Positions 52,949-62,319 of a DNA stretch of 64,000 nt are shown here, piece by piece (positions within the stretch are counted from its first letter, which is position 1; every line of letters begins with the position of its first letter). The stretch comes from Collinsella aerofaciens (lineage in GTDB: Bacteria > Actinomycetota > Coriobacteriia > Coriobacteriales > Coriobacteriaceae): the NCBI RefSeq assembly GCF_015554145.1, contig NZ_JADNHZ010000010.1:1-64000 (forward strand). Direction: 5' to 3'. The position numbers and the translations under genes were made by a program. The notes beneath the pieces are model-generated. The model had not been told where the DNA came from and searched no databases. It saw only the letters and a program-made list of their open reading frames with translations.

Positions 52949-53069
52949 ATCAGCCTCCCGTACTAGCATTAAACAACTCAAGCCAAATATAGCACCAATT
53001 TCAAGTCGCCGCCTTACCCTATCGGTACGCGGCCTCTATGGCTCGCCCAGCGGAAGAACATACGGACGA

Positions 53070-53142
53070 GGGACGGGGTGGGGTGCTTGGTTTTGGAAGT
53101 GGGCTTCGCGAACTTCCAAAACCAAGCACCCCACCCCGTCCC
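53070..53142 (-). repeat. Class B variable-stem hairpin, copy 1
   Basis: A perfect 31 bp stem (53070-53100 and 53112-53142) encloses the loop gggcttcgcga. The apex GAAGT...ACTTC is shared with the copies at 54251 and 54435, and the rest of the stem is unrelated to them. It ends the composite 3' unit of the AEC gene. Confidence 0.8.
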
Positions 53143-53287
53143 CGGCGATGTATCACTGGCTGACCAAAGTTACATGCACAGTACCCAAGGCAGCATCAGC
53201 AAAGTCCCTATTACATTAAAAATAATCAGCCCCCGCAAAACGAAACGGTCGAGAGGGCCTTGCCCGGCGCGAGACCGTCCCGAATGC
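53143..53287 (-). repeat. Composite 3' unit after the AEC transporter
   Basis: This 145-base stretch is similar to the one after the phosphoketolase gene (54324-54546). In minus-strand order, both have ATYCGGGACGGTCTCGCGC, CTCTCGACCGTTTCG, GCGGGGGCTGAT with a T run, and then TTTGGTCAGCCA before a class B hairpin. The ACGGTC/GACCGT stem plus the T run may terminate transcription. Confidence 0.65.
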
Positions 53288-54226
53288 CTACCCGCACAGC
53301 GTGGTTACGAGTGGGATAGTCAAAATGGAGCAGATGATCGACAAAAACGTGCACTGCATCATGGGGCGTGCATCCTTGCCGTATTGTAGGCAGTACAGCG
53401 TACCGTTGCTACCCACCGGCATTGCCATCTCGAGCACAAGCGTCGCGATAAACATGGGCGTCATGCCGGGCCACAAGCGCGCGACGGCAAGACATGCCAC
53501 CGGCACGACAACCAGGCGAAACGCCACGGCGACATAGGCGCGCCAGTTGGTAAGCATCTCGAGCGGACGGTACTTGGCGATAGACGATCCCATGAGCAAC
53601 AATGCCGCTGGAGTGGTCATGGTGCCAACGATGGAAATCGAGTCGCCCAACACGCCCCAATCGGTCCATCCGGTTAGCACGATCCCAAGCACAACGGCAC
53701 TTGCAATGAGACCAGGACTCTTGCAGCAGGCGGCAATATTGCGCATCTGCTTTTTAAGGCCGCCATCCATTCCGCTAAATAACATGGCACCGACGGTAAA
53801 CATAAGAAGGTTTAGGGGGATAAGCGCAATCGATGCATACAACAGCGCTTGTTTTCCCAACACCGCCGAAATAACCGGAAAACCGATAAACCCGGCATTA
53901 CCGAAAAGCACGGCGAAGCGATACGAGCATTCTGTCCCTTTGGGAACGCGAAGAGCAGCGGTGACAGCAAACGCGATAACGGTCGCCACTACATACATCA
54001 CAAAGGACAGACCCATGAGCGAAAACGTCTCGGCAATGCTCGGAAGCTTCACATCATCGCCCAGCGCTGACGAAAGCACCAAGCACGGTAGCGCCACCTG
54101 CAACAGCAGATGCGACAGCTCGCGCTCGAACTCCGCTTTCATAAACCCCAGCTTGGCGATACACCACCCCAACAAAATAGGCAGCGAAACCGTCAACATC
54201 TGAAGCGCCACACTCGTAAAGCTCAT
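53288..54226 (-). CDS. AEC-family transporter (auxin efflux carrier type)
   Basis: Membrane transporter of the bile/arsenite/auxin carrier superfamily, probably exporting or importing an organic acid. The 312-residue product has ten predicted helices in two halves, with a charged linker near 155-165. ALFSGMDGG marks the middle, and the family-typical GNAGFIGFPV lies near 109-118. The substrate is not evident. It is monocistronic, between two composite 3' units. Confidence 0.88.
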   Translation of the reverse strand: MSFTSVALQMLTVSLPILLGWCIAKLGFMKAEFERELSHLLLQVALPCLVLSSALGDDVKLPSIAETFSLMGLSFVMYVVATVIAFAVTAALRVPKGTECSYRFAVLFGNAGFIGFPVISAVLGKQALLYASIALIPLNLLMFTVGAMLFSGMDGGLKKQMRNIAACCKSPGLIASAVVLGIVLTGWTDWGVLGDSISIVGTMTTPAALLLMGSSIAKYRPLEMLTNWRAYVAVAFRLVVVPVACLAVARLWPGMTPMFIATLVLEMAMPVGSNGTLYCLQYGKDARPMMQCTFLSIICSILTIPLVTTLCG

Positions 54227-54250
54227 GCTTCCCCCTTATCTATTCCACGA

Positions 54251-54323
54251 GGGCCGGGGCGCCTGCTTTGTTTTGAGAAGTGGGCTTCGCGAACTTCTCA
54301 AAACAAAGCAGGCGCCCCGGCCC
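54251..54323 (-). repeat. Class B variable-stem hairpin, copy 2
   Basis: Perfect 31 bp stem (54251-54281 and 54293-54323) with the same 11-base loop as copy 1 in the same orientation. The outer stem GGGCCGGGGCGCCTGC is different from copy 1. It lies 24 bases before the AEC start codon, so it could also fold in the AEC leader. Confidence 0.8.
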
Positions 54324-54546
54324 CGGCAATGTAATTTTGGCTGACCAAAGGAAGATGCGCAGCCCCAAGGCCGCAACGGCAAAGTCCCCATTACATTAAA
54401 AAATATCAGCCCCCGCATATCGAAACGGTCGAGAGGGCCGCCTCCGGGCTGGTGCCCTTCCTCGGAGAAGTTCGCGAAGCCCACTTCTCCGAGGAAGGGC
54501 ACCAGCCCGGAGGCGGCCCCAGCGCGAGACCGTCCCGGATGCCTAC
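54324..54546 (-). repeat. Composite 3' unit after phosphoketolase, with an extra hairpin
   Basis: It has the same conserved blocks as 53143-53287, but between the ACGGTC and GACCGT arms it carries class B copy 3. The shared parts match at most positions, which shows duplication of the whole unit and gain or loss of the inner hairpin. Confidence 0.65.
54435..54519 (-). repeat. Class B variable-stem hairpin, copy 3
   Basis: Perfect 37 bp stem (54435-54471 and 54483-54519) around tcgcgaagccc, the reverse orientation of the loop in copies 1 and 2. The apex GAAGT/ACTTC is kept and the remaining 32 stem pairs are unique. Confidence 0.8.
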
Positions 54547-57075
54547 TTACTCGTTGTCGCCCGCGGTCATCTGCGTTGCGGAGAGCGCGCCGTCGGCTGC
54601 TGTTGCGGCTGCGGCGTCGGGCCAGACCCAGTCGGTGAAGGCCGGGTGATCGTAGCCCTCATCGCACGCGAACTCGAAGGCCTCGGTGCGGAATGCCTCC
54701 CACTTATCAATCTGCTCGGCAAACTTATCGGCGTCGACCATGCGCAGCACGTCGGCGGCCAGTGCCCAGCGGTCCATGTTGTTCAGGCGCAGCATGTCGA
54801 ACGGCGTTGTCGTGGAGCCTTTCTCCTCGTAGCCGTGGACGCGGAAGGCATCGTGGCCGGGGCGGTTCCAGATCAGGCGGCGAATCGTGCCGGCATAGGC
54901 GTGGAACGCGAAGAAGACGGGCTTCTCGCCGCAGCCGAACAGCTCAGCCCAGCGCTCGTCGCTGAGAGCCTGGTCGTTCTCGCAGACGTTCTGGATCTTG
55001 AGCAGGTCGACCACGTTGACGAACCATACCTTGATGCCCAGCTCGCGCAGCATGTCGGTTGCAGCCAGAGCCTCAAGCGTCGGCACGTCACCGCAGGTGG
55101 CGACCACGACGTCGGCCTCGGCGAGCGAATCGGCGGTCGATGCCCACTCCCAAGTCGCAACGCCCTCGGCGAGCTCCGCCTTGGCCTCGTCGACCGTCTG
55201 GAAGGTCGGAGCAGGCTGCTTGCCGCAGAAGATGGCGTTGACGCAGTCAGTGGACTGGTAGACGCGCTCGGCCACGGCGAGAGCCATGTTGGCGTCGGCC
55301 GGATAGTAGGCGTTTACGATGTGCGTGTCGTTGGCCTTGTTGAGCAGCAGGTCGATAAAGCCGGGGTCCTGATGCGAGAAGCCGTTGTGGTCCTGACGCC
55401 AGACGTGGCTCGACAGCAAAATGTTAAGGCCGCTGATGGGGGCACGCCACGGAATCTCGCGCTTGGTAGCCTCGAGCCACTTGCAGTGCTGGTTGACCAT
55501 GGAGTCGACCACATGGACAAAGCTCTCGTAGGAGCTCCACACGCCGGAACGGCCAGTGAGCACGTAGGCCTCGAGGAAGCCCTCGCATTGGTGCTCGGAC
55601 AGCTGCTCGACGACCTTACCGGAGCCTGCCAGCAGCTCGTCGTTGGCCTCGTCCTCGTAGAAGCCGGCGTCCCACTGCTTCTTGGTCACCTTGTAGGCAG
55701 CCTGCAGGCGGTTGGACGCGGTCTCGTCGGGACCGAAGATGCGGAAGTCATCCATGTTCTTGGCCAGAACGTCGGCAGTGTACTCACCAAAGACGCGGGC
55801 GGCCTCGGTGGAGCCCCAGCCATGACCATTAGTGTCGACGGGGACCTCGTGGGCGTGGATATCGGGCAGCTCGAGCTCGCGACGCACCTTACCGCCGTTC
55901 GCGTTGGGGTTGGCGCCGATGCGCAGCTCGCCGGTCGGCATAAAGGCCGTCACCTCGGGGCGCACCTGGCCCTCGGGCGTAAAGAGCTCCTCGGGCTTGT
56001 AGGAACGCAGCCACTCGCGCAGCACGCGGAAGTGCTCGTGGGTGTCCTTGGCACTCGCCAGCGGCACCTGATGCGCGCGCCAGGAGTCCTCGGTCTTCTT
56101 GCCGTCGATCTGCTTGGGGCAGGTCCAGCCCTTGGGCGTGCGGAACACAATCATGGGGTAGGCCGGGCGGACCACGGTCTCGCCTGCGGCGGCCTGGGCC
56201 TGCGCGGTTGCCTTGATGTCACAGATCTCATCGAAGACCTGCTCAAACAGGGCAGCGAAACGCGCATGAATGCTTGCGTGGCTCTCGTCGTCAAAGCCGG
56301 CGACAAAGAAGTGCGGCTTATAGCCCATGCCCTCAAAGAACTTGGTGAGCTCTTCGTCGGACACGCGGGCGAGGATGGTGGGGTTGGCGATCTTGTAGCC
56401 GTTGAGGTGCAGGATCGGCAAAACGATACCGTCGGTTGCCGGGTTCACGAGCTTGTTGGATTGCCAAGAGGTCGCGAGCGGGCCGGTCTCGGACTCGCCG
56501 TCGCCCACCACGGCCACGGCCAACAGGCTCGGGTTGTCCATGACGGCACCGTAAGCGTGGCTGAGCGTGTAGCCGAGCTCGCCGCCCTCGTGGATGGAAC
56601 CGGGCGTCTCGGGCGCAAAGTGGCTCGGGATGCCGCCGGGATAAGAGAACTGGCGGAAGAACTTCTGCAGGCCTGCCTCGTCATTGGTGATGTCGGGGCG
56701 AATCTCGCGGTAGGTACCGTCGAGCAGCGACTGAGCAGTACCGGCGGGGCCACCGTGACCAGGGCCCATCAAGAAGATAGCATTCTGGTTGTGGTCGGCG
56801 ATCAGTCGATTGACGTGACCGAACAGGAAGTTGATGCCGGGCGTGGTGCCCCAGTGGCCAACCAGGCGGTGCTTAACGTCCGGACGACCGAAGTCGCGCA
56901 CCTCACCGGTTTTCTCGTCGACAAAGTCGGGGCGCATTAGCGGGTTAGAGCGAAGGTAGATCTGACCGACGGACAGATAGTTCGATGCGCGCCAATACAG
57001 GTCGACGCCCCCGAGCTCGGAAGCCGGCACCTCGTGGCCCAGCTTTTGCCACGGCGTCCCCAGTGTTTTAGCCAT
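54547..57075 (-). CDS. xfp: Xylulose 5-phosphate/fructose 6-phosphate phosphoketolase
   Basis: Thiamine diphosphate enzyme that splits ketose phosphates to acetyl phosphate and an aldose phosphate, giving ATP through acetate kinase. The 842 residues match the family. Motifs include [33 protein letters not shown], and [18 protein letters not shown] for cofactor binding; [13 protein letters not shown] is in the second half. GAAGGGA precedes the ATG. Two LacI-type operators overlap its promoter and the LacI gene lies upstream. Confidence 0.97.
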   Translation of the reverse strand: MAKTLGTPWQKLGHEVPASELGGVDLYWRASNYLSVGQIYLRSNPLMRPDFVDEKTGEVRDFGRPDVKHRLVGHWGTTPGINFLFGHVNRLIADHNQNAIFLMGPGHGGPAGTAQSLLDGTYREIRPDITNDEAGLQKFFRQFSYPGGIPSHFAPETPGSIHEGGELGYTLSHAYGAVMDNPSLLAVAVVGDGESETGPLATSWQSNKLVNPATDGIVLPILHLNGYKIANPTILARVSDEELTKFFEGMGYKPHFFVAGFDDESHASIHARFAALFEQVFDEICDIKATAQAQAAAGETVVRPAYPMIVFRTPKGWTCPKQIDGKKTEDSWRAHQVPLASAKDTHEHFRVLREWLRSYKPEELFTPEGQVRPEVTAFMPTGELRIGANPNANGGKVRRELELPDIHAHEVPVDTNGHGWGSTEAARVFGEYTADVLAKNMDDFRIFGPDETASNRLQAAYKVTKKQWDAGFYEDEANDELLAGSGKVVEQLSEHQCEGFLEAYVLTGRSGVWSSYESFVHVVDSMVNQHCKWLEATKREIPWRAPISGLNILLSSHVWRQDHNGFSHQDPGFIDLLLNKANDTHIVNAYYPADANMALAVAERVYQSTDCVNAIFCGKQPAPTFQTVDEAKAELAEGVATWEWASTADSLAEADVVVATCGDVPTLEALAATDMLRELGIKVWFVNVVDLLKIQNVCENDQALSDERWAELFGCGEKPVFFAFHAYAGTIRRLIWNRPGHDAFRVHGYEEKGSTTTPFDMLRLNNMDRWALAADVLRMVDADKFAEQIDKWEAFRTEAFEFACDEGYDHPAFTDWVWPDAAAATAADGALSATQMTAGDNE

Positions 57076-57133
57076 TGTTTATGTCCCTTCGCTGTGCGGT
57101 CACCCTCCAATACGGCAACCTTTCGTTGGGACC

Positions 57134-57181
57134 AGTATATTTGCTAAAACGTTTTATCATGGTGAAAAAACGTTTTATCAC
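57134..57181 (-). promoter_or_regulatory. xfp promoter with two LacI-type operators
   Basis: TGCTAAAACGTTTTATCA (57142-57159) and TGAAAAAACGTTTTATCA (57163-57180) are near-palindromes centred on CG, the LacI/GalR consensus. Their centres are 21 bases apart, about two helical turns. A TATACT -10 box lies at 57134-57139 on the minus strand, so the first operator covers the promoter spacer. Confidence 0.75.
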
Positions 57182-57279
57182 CCTTATCAATCCCATCGAT
57201 TAGCAAAACGCGACATTCACCTGCGGCGTTGATTGTCACAGGTGCTCCACATTCGGTCTCTGCAAATTGGTAAACGTGT

Positions 57280-58308
57280 TTAGTTGTGTTTAGTAAGCTC
57301 GAGCACGCTGTCCTTAACGATAAGCTCCGGCTCCAGAACGACCTCTTCGGCACGCCTGCCGCCCCTACCGGCAAGACGCTTGGACATGCAGCCAAAAGCA
57401 TGCTCCGCAAGGACACCAGGGTCCTGCTCAATCGCGGTCAGCGCCGGCTCAAAGAGAACGTCGGCCGCCGAGTTGTCATAGCTCACCACCGAGATATCGC
57501 CCGGGATGCTCTTCCCCATCTCGTGTAAGCGCTTGAGCAAACCGAGGGCAATGTTATCCGAGCTTGCGAACACGGCAGTGGCGTCAGTTGCGAGCACTGC
57601 CTCCGAGGCCTCGTATGCGCTCGGAATGTAGTACTCGCTCTCAAACTCCAAACGCGCGTCGATCGGCAGGCCAACCTCGCGCAGCGCGCGCTCATAGCCG
57701 GCAAGTCGCTTGCGACCCGTATTGGAACGGCGGGCATTAACCAGGCAGGCAATACGGCGGTGGCCTTGCTCGATCAGATAGCGGGTGGCCATATAGCCGC
57801 CCATCTCGTGGTCGAACATCACCTTGTCGCACTCGAGCCCCTCAATGGCACGGTCGACCATTACGGCCGGGATGGGCAGGTGGCTGACTTCTTCGCGCAG
57901 GGCGCGATCATCGGAGAACTCGTCACCCACCACCAGGAAGACGCCATCAACGCCGCGCGTCACCAGCTGGCGCAGCAGCTCCAGATCGTCATCGGCGCTT
58001 CCGCCCGAGCTGGTAATGAAGAGCGCATAGCCGTCCTCGCGGCAGCGCTTTTCCAAGCTACCGGCGAGCGAGGCAAAAAAGCGGCTCTCGATGTTAGGGA
58101 CGATAAGGCCCAGCGTGCGCGACTCGCGCATAACCAGGCTGCGCGCAATCTGGTTGGGAACATAGTGGTTGCGCGCCGCGACCTCTTTGATGAGCTTGCG
58201 GTTTTCTTCCGAGATGCGACAGGGCCGATTATTGAGAACAAGCGAGACCGACGAGGGGGAAAGCCCCACCTCCTGGGCGATCTGCTTGAGGGTGACTTTG
58301 TTGGCCAT
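57280..58308 (-). CDS. LacI-family transcription regulator
   Basis: The 342-residue protein begins KVTLKQIAQEVGLSPSSVSLVLNN, the LacI helix-turn-helix, with hinge RKLIKEVAARNHYVPNQIARSL. The periplasmic-binding-like effector domain spans about 60-335. The two operators just downstream suggest that it represses xfp. GAAGGAG precedes the ATG. It is divergent from murB. Confidence 0.93.
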   Translation of the reverse strand: MANKVTLKQIAQEVGLSPSSVSLVLNNRPCRISEENRKLIKEVAARNHYVPNQIARSLVMRESRTLGLIVPNIESRFFASLAGSLEKRCREDGYALFITSSGGSADDDLELLRQLVTRGVDGVFLVVGDEFSDDRALREEVSHLPIPAVMVDRAIEGLECDKVMFDHEMGGYMATRYLIEQGHRRIACLVNARRSNTGRKRLAGYERALREVGLPIDARLEFESEYYIPSAYEASEAVLATDATAVFASSDNIALGLLKRLHEMGKSIPGDISVVSYDNSAADVLFEPALTAIEQDPGVLAEHAFGCMSKRLAGRGGRRAEEVVLEPELIVKDSVLELTKHN

Positions 58309-58491
58309 CTCGCTCCTTCCGGGTTTACGCGCAATCTCTTGAAAGTATAGCGACTACCCCTCTACCTCGGTGATAAACACTTTACCAATCCGGTGGACGG
58401 CTGTTTTATCGCCGCCAGCGCACCAAATCCGTCCGGGTGGGGTATATTGCAATCGATTGATGACAACGACCACCAAAAGGCGGATATCCGT

Positions 58492-59454
58492 ATGCACGAG
58501 AACGATTTTTTTAACGAGGACCTGCTGTGCGCGCTCGCTGGCGTTGCCGGCGAGGACAACGTGCTGATGAGCGAGCCCATGCGCGAGCACACCACGTTTA
58601 AGATCGGCGGTCCGGCCGACGTCTTTGTCACGCCCGATACTGAGCAGGGCCTCGTCGCCACGCTCGATACCTGCTATCGCTGCAATCTACCACTCACCAT
58701 CGTGGGCAACGGCTCCGACTTGCTCGTCGGCGACAAGGGCATCCGCGGCGTCGTCGTAGCGCTGGGCGAGGGCCTCTCCGACATTACGGTCGACGGCACG
58801 CACGTCACGGCGGCAGCCGGCGCCTTGCTTTCCGATGTCGCAGCCGCGGCAGCCGAGGCCGGCCTTACCGGCATGGAGCCCATCTCGGGCATTCCCGGAT
58901 CGGTCGGCGGTGCCTGCTACATGAACGCCGGAGCATACGGCGCTTGCATGGCCGATGTGCTGGAGTCCGTGCGCGTCTACAAGCCCGCCCGCATGCTCGA
59001 CGACGGCACCCGCGGTAGCGGCAGCATTATCGAGTTCGATGTCGACGAGCTCAACCTGGACTATCGCAAGAGCCGCATTGCCGACGACGGCTTCATCGTG
59101 CTCTCGGCCACCTTCAATCTCGCCCCGGGCAACGCCGCGATGATCAAGGCCGACATGGACGACTACCGCCAACGCCGCGAGGACAAGCAGCCGCTCGACA
59201 TGCCGAGCGCCGGCTCCACCTTCAAGCGCCCCGAGGGCTACTTTGCCGGCAAGCTCATCATGGACGCCGGCCTGCGAGGACACGCCATCGGCGGCGCGCA
59301 GGTGAGCGAAAAGCACTGCGGCTTCATCGTCAACGCCGACCACGCCACCGCCGCCGATGTCGACGAACTCATCCGCCACATCCAAACAACCGTCAAAGAC
59401 CAATTCGACGTAGACCTAGAACCCGAAGTCCACCGAGTAGGCGAATTCCTCTAA
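58492..59454 (+). CDS. murB: UDP-N-acetylenolpyruvoylglucosamine reductase
   Basis: FAD/NADPH enzyme making UDP-N-acetylmuramate for peptidoglycan. The 320-residue product has the FAD segment HTTFKIGGPADVFV, GNGSDLLV, PGSVGGACYMNAGAYG, and the end motif SAGSTFKRPEGYFAGKLI followed by QVSEKHCGFIVN. I choose the ATG at 58492, where AGGCGGA lies upstream. A short terminator follows. Confidence 0.95.
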   Translation: MHENDFFNEDLLCALAGVAGEDNVLMSEPMREHTTFKIGGPADVFVTPDTEQGLVATLDTCYRCNLPLTIVGNGSDLLVGDKGIRGVVVALGEGLSDITVDGTHVTAAAGALLSDVAAAAAEAGLTGMEPISGIPGSVGGACYMNAGAYGACMADVLESVRVYKPARMLDDGTRGSGSIIEFDVDELNLDYRKSRIADDGFIVLSATFNLAPGNAAMIKADMDDYRQRREDKQPLDMPSAGSTFKRPEGYFAGKLIMDAGLRGHAIGGAQVSEKHCGFIVNADHATAADVDELIRHIQTTVKDQFDVDLEPEVHRVGEFL

Positions 59455-59458
59455 CAAA

Positions 59459-59480
59459 GAAGGCCCCGAAAGGGGCCTTC
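59459..59480 (+). terminator. Short terminator after murB
   Basis: GAAGGCCCC and GGGGCCTTC form a perfect 9 bp stem with a 4-base loop. The T run behind it is weak on the plus strand. Confidence 0.55.
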
Positions 59481-59532
59481 ACCATATTTATTCAGATAAC
59501 CCAGTCCGGTGTGTCGCGCCCCGAACCCGAGA

Positions 59533-59668
59533 GGGCCGCGTGCCCGCCCGCAATATATTTGATTGATCGCGAGTTCCGCACGCAAAGAAGGCCACTTAAT
59601 GTGGCCTTCGTCTTGCGCAGGACTGCCCGAGCAGGCAATCAAATATATTGCGGGCGGGCACGCGGCCC
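59533..59668 (-). repeat. Class A variable-stem hairpin, copy 3 (after the NlpC-like gene)
   Basis: Perfect 33 bp stem (59533-59565 and 59636-59668) unrelated to copies 1 and 2. The 70-base insert keeps ATCGCGAGTTCCGCACG, CACTTAATGTG and GCAGGACTGCCCGAGCAGG but has a different tip stem (AAGGC/GCCTT). It ends 8 bases from the stop codon of the minus-strand hydrolase gene. Confidence 0.8.
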
Positions 59669-59676
59669 AGTCGGCT

Positions 59677-60882
59677 TTACGACAGCGCAATACCGCCAAG
59701 CCAGCCCCAACGCACGCCAGAGCCAGTACCATAAAAGCTGATGAACGAATCAAGCGACTTAGACGTAATGGCACCCTCGTTGCTCATAACGATGCCGCCG
59801 CCAACGTAGATACCCACATGACCGTAGATAAGGCCCGGAGCACCCGTGCCGCTGTGCGAGGAATCGGCCACGATCATGCCCACCTGCAGCGCCGAGCGGT
59901 CGGAGCTATAGCACCAGGCGTTGAACATGTCACACGCGTTGCCGCCAAAATAGCCCACGCCGGCATTGCGGAAGACGTTGGTAACCCAGGCAGCACACCA
60001 GCCCTGGCCGGGAGAAGGCGTCGAGTAGCACGCATTGACGACGGCCTGCTGCTTGCCCGAACCGCCCGTCTGTTGCGGGGTGCCGCCGGCATACGAGCCG
60101 CCACCCGAGCTCGAGCCACCCGAAGAAGAGCCCGTGTTCGCAGAGGCCGCGGCTGCCGCAGCCGCCTTCCTAGCGGCCTCCTCAGCCTGGGCGGCAGCGA
60201 GGATCTCGGAATCGCGCTGAGCCATGAGTTCCTTGACGTCGTCGGAAAGACCGTTCAGCACGGTCTGGACTTCTTGCTGCTTGGCCTGCATGTCCTGCAT
60301 CTGGGCAGTCTGCTGATCCTTGAGCTTCTCCAAGTCGGCCTTCTGCGACTCAAGCTCGGTCTTTTGCGCATCGAGCTCTTCCTGGATGGTCTGAATGTCC
60401 TCGATGGCGTCGCGGTCGCTCTTGTTGATCTTCTCAACATAGTGCGCATTGGCGACGAGCTCCTCAAACGAGCCCGAGGCGAGCAGCAGCGACAGGATGT
60501 TGGTGCCGCCCGACTTATAGCTGGCGGAAACGCGATCGGAAAGATCACCGCGCTTCTTTTTGAGCTCGGCCTTCTTTTCGTCAATCTGCGCCTGCGTGCT
60601 GTCAATCTGGCCCTGTACGCCCTCGATATCGTTGAGGGTCTGGGCGTTCTTGTTGGCCAGCGCCGCGTATTCATTTGCGATGCTGTCGAGCTGGGCCTGG
60701 ACCTCGTCAAGCTGAGCCTGGGCCGCATTGAGCTTGTCGGTGGTTTCCTTGGTGGCCTCCGCAGCATGGGCGCGAGCGGGCAGACCAAAAAGAACGGCTG
60801 CAGAAGCTGCGCCGAACAGGGCCTTGAGGGCAGTGCGACGCGAAAGCTCCTGGGAAAGGATGGAATCGCTGTTTGGTGACAT
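59677..60882 (-). CDS. Exported coiled-coil cell-wall hydrolase (PcsB-like, CHAP/NlpC type)
   Basis: The 401-residue protein has a Tat-like signal (LSRRTALKALFGAASAAVLF, about 13-32), and export is likely through the twin-arginine route. A long coiled coil fills about 45-235, a Ser/Gly linker follows, and the C-terminal domain has the catalytic cysteine in GWCAAWV and histidine in YGHVGIYVGGG. The layout matches peptidoglycan hydrolases used in division, such as PcsB. GGAG lies 6 bases before the ATG. Confidence 0.85.
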   Translation of the reverse strand: MSPNSDSILSQELSRRTALKALFGAASAAVLFGLPARAHAAEATKETTDKLNAAQAQLDEVQAQLDSIANEYAALANKNAQTLNDIEGVQGQIDSTQAQIDEKKAELKKKRGDLSDRVSASYKSGGTNILSLLLASGSFEELVANAHYVEKINKSDRDAIEDIQTIQEELDAQKTELESQKADLEKLKDQQTAQMQDMQAKQQEVQTVLNGLSDDVKELMAQRDSEILAAAQAEEAARKAAAAAAASANTGSSSGGSSSGGGSYAGGTPQQTGGSGKQQAVVNACYSTPSPGQGWCAAWVTNVFRNAGVGYFGGNACDMFNAWCYSSDRSALQVGMIVADSSHSGTGAPGLIYGHVGIYVGGGIVMSNEGAITSKSLDSFISFYGTGSGVRWGWLGGIALS

Positions 60883-61106
60883 ATCTACTCCGTTACATGT
60901 TTATTTATATGTCGCTCAACTTATACATATTAGCGTACATCCGGCGCATCCCAACGATTTCCACGAACGGCAGCAAACCGTATGGTCGGCGGCTCGTATG
61001 CAAACGTCAAAGTCAAGGTTACGCCCACGCCAAACATTTCAATGAGTACGTTAGCATGTTCATCTGCTTTTCCTGCCCTGCACCTTTTGGGTGCCCCTGC
61101 CTGCGC

Positions 61107-61112
61107 TATACT
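61107..61112 (+). promoter_or_regulatory. -10 box of galE
   Basis: TATACT lies 37 bases before the galE ATG, with a weak -35 (TTTTGG) 16 bases upstream. The rest of the gap from 60883 shows nothing else clear. Confidence 0.4.
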
Positions 61113-61149
61113 CCCCTGAAGAAGTGTTCCTGATTCGATAGGAGACTAC

Positions 61150-62211
61150 ATGTCCAAAGCACTCGACCCCAAAGACACCTGCGTCCTCGTAACCGGTGGC
61201 GCCGGTTTTATCGGCTCGCACACCGTCGTTCAGCTGCTCGAGGGCGGCTACCAGGTCGTCATCGTCGATGACCTCTCCAACTCCAGCGCCGTCGCCGTCG
61301 ACCGCGTCAAGACCATCGTGGGCGAAGAGGCTGCCAAGAACCTCACCTTCTACGAGGCCAACGTGCTCGACCGCGAGGCCATGAACAAGATCTTCGACAC
61401 CCATCAGATCGACCGCGTCATCCACTTCGCCGGCTTTAAGGCCGTCGGCGAGTCGGTGAGCAAGCCCGTCGAGTACTACCACAACAACATCGAGAACACC
61501 CTGGTGCTCATCGACGTCATGCGCAACCATGGCTGCAAGTCCATCATCTTCTCGAGCTCCTCGACCGTCTACGGCGATCCGGACAACCCGCCCGTCACCG
61601 AAGAGGACCCCAAGAAGCCCGCGACCAACCCCTATGGTTGGACCAAGTGGATGATTGAGCAGATCCTCATGGACGTCCACACCGCCGACCCCGAGTGGGA
61701 CGTCGTGCTGCTCCGTTACTTCAATCCCATCGGTGCCCATCCGTCGGGCCTGATCGGCGAGGACCCCAAGGGCATCCCCAACAACCTGGTGCCCTACGTC
61801 GCCCAGGTCGCCGTCGGTAAGCTCGAGGCCGTTCAGGTCTTTGGCAACGACTACCCCACCCCCGACGGCACCGGCGTGCGCGACTACATCCACGTGTGCG
61901 ACCTGGCATCTGGTCACGTTGCCGCCCTCAACTGGATGAACGGCAAGACCGGCGTCGAGATCTTTAACCTGGGCACCGGCACCGGCACCTCGGTACTCGA
62001 GGTCGTCGCCGCCTTCTCCAAGGCCTGCGGCAAGGAGCTGCCCTACGTGATCCGTGAGCGCCGCGCCGGCGACATCGCCGCCAACTGGTGCGATGCCTCC
62101 AAGGCCGAGCGCATGATGGGCTGGAAGGCCCAGTACGACATCGCGGACATGTGCCGCGATAGCTGGAACTGGCAGAGCCACAACCCCAACGGCTTCGCCG
62201 ACGCCGAGTAG
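61150..62211 (+). CDS. galE: UDP-glucose 4-epimerase
   Basis: Interconverts UDP-glucose and UDP-galactose. The 353-residue short-chain dehydrogenase has the NAD motif VTGGAGFIGSH, the catalytic SSSSTVYG and YGWTK (Tyr and Lys), and NPIGAHPSG/GTGTSV segments of GalE. TAGGAG precedes the ATG. It is monocistronic with a good terminator and not joined to galK or galT here. Confidence 0.95.
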   Translation: MSKALDPKDTCVLVTGGAGFIGSHTVVQLLEGGYQVVIVDDLSNSSAVAVDRVKTIVGEEAAKNLTFYEANVLDREAMNKIFDTHQIDRVIHFAGFKAVGESVSKPVEYYHNNIENTLVLIDVMRNHGCKSIIFSSSSTVYGDPDNPPVTEEDPKKPATNPYGWTKWMIEQILMDVHTADPEWDVVLLRYFNPIGAHPSGLIGEDPKGIPNNLVPYVAQVAVGKLEAVQVFGNDYPTPDGTGVRDYIHVCDLASGHVAALNWMNGKTGVEIFNLGTGTGTSVLEVVAAFSKACGKELPYVIRERRAGDIAANWCDASKAERMMGWKAQYDIADMCRDSWNWQSHNPNGFADAE

Positions 62212-62232
62212 CAAAAACCTACATACCGTTCT

Positions 62233-62267
62233 TGCCCCGATCTCACGTTGTGAGGTCGGGGCTTTTT
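62233..62267 (+). terminator. Rho-independent terminator of galE
   Basis: GCCCCGA-tCTCA pairs with TGAG-gTCGGGGC around cgttg, then TTTTT follows. Confidence 0.85.
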
Positions 62268-62319
62268 CATGGCATGTAGCCATTCGCCGAAAATCGACCA
62301 ACTTTTTTATCTTGCCTGT

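Noticed and set aside
53070-54519. CRISPR array or IS ends as explanation for the class B hairpins
   Set aside because: There are only three copies, no regular spacers, no cas genes and no transposase; each copy is a single closed hairpin.
54646-56940. Long plus-strand open frame opposite phosphoketolase
   Set aside because: Antisense shadow of a highly conserved gene with strong third-position GC bias.
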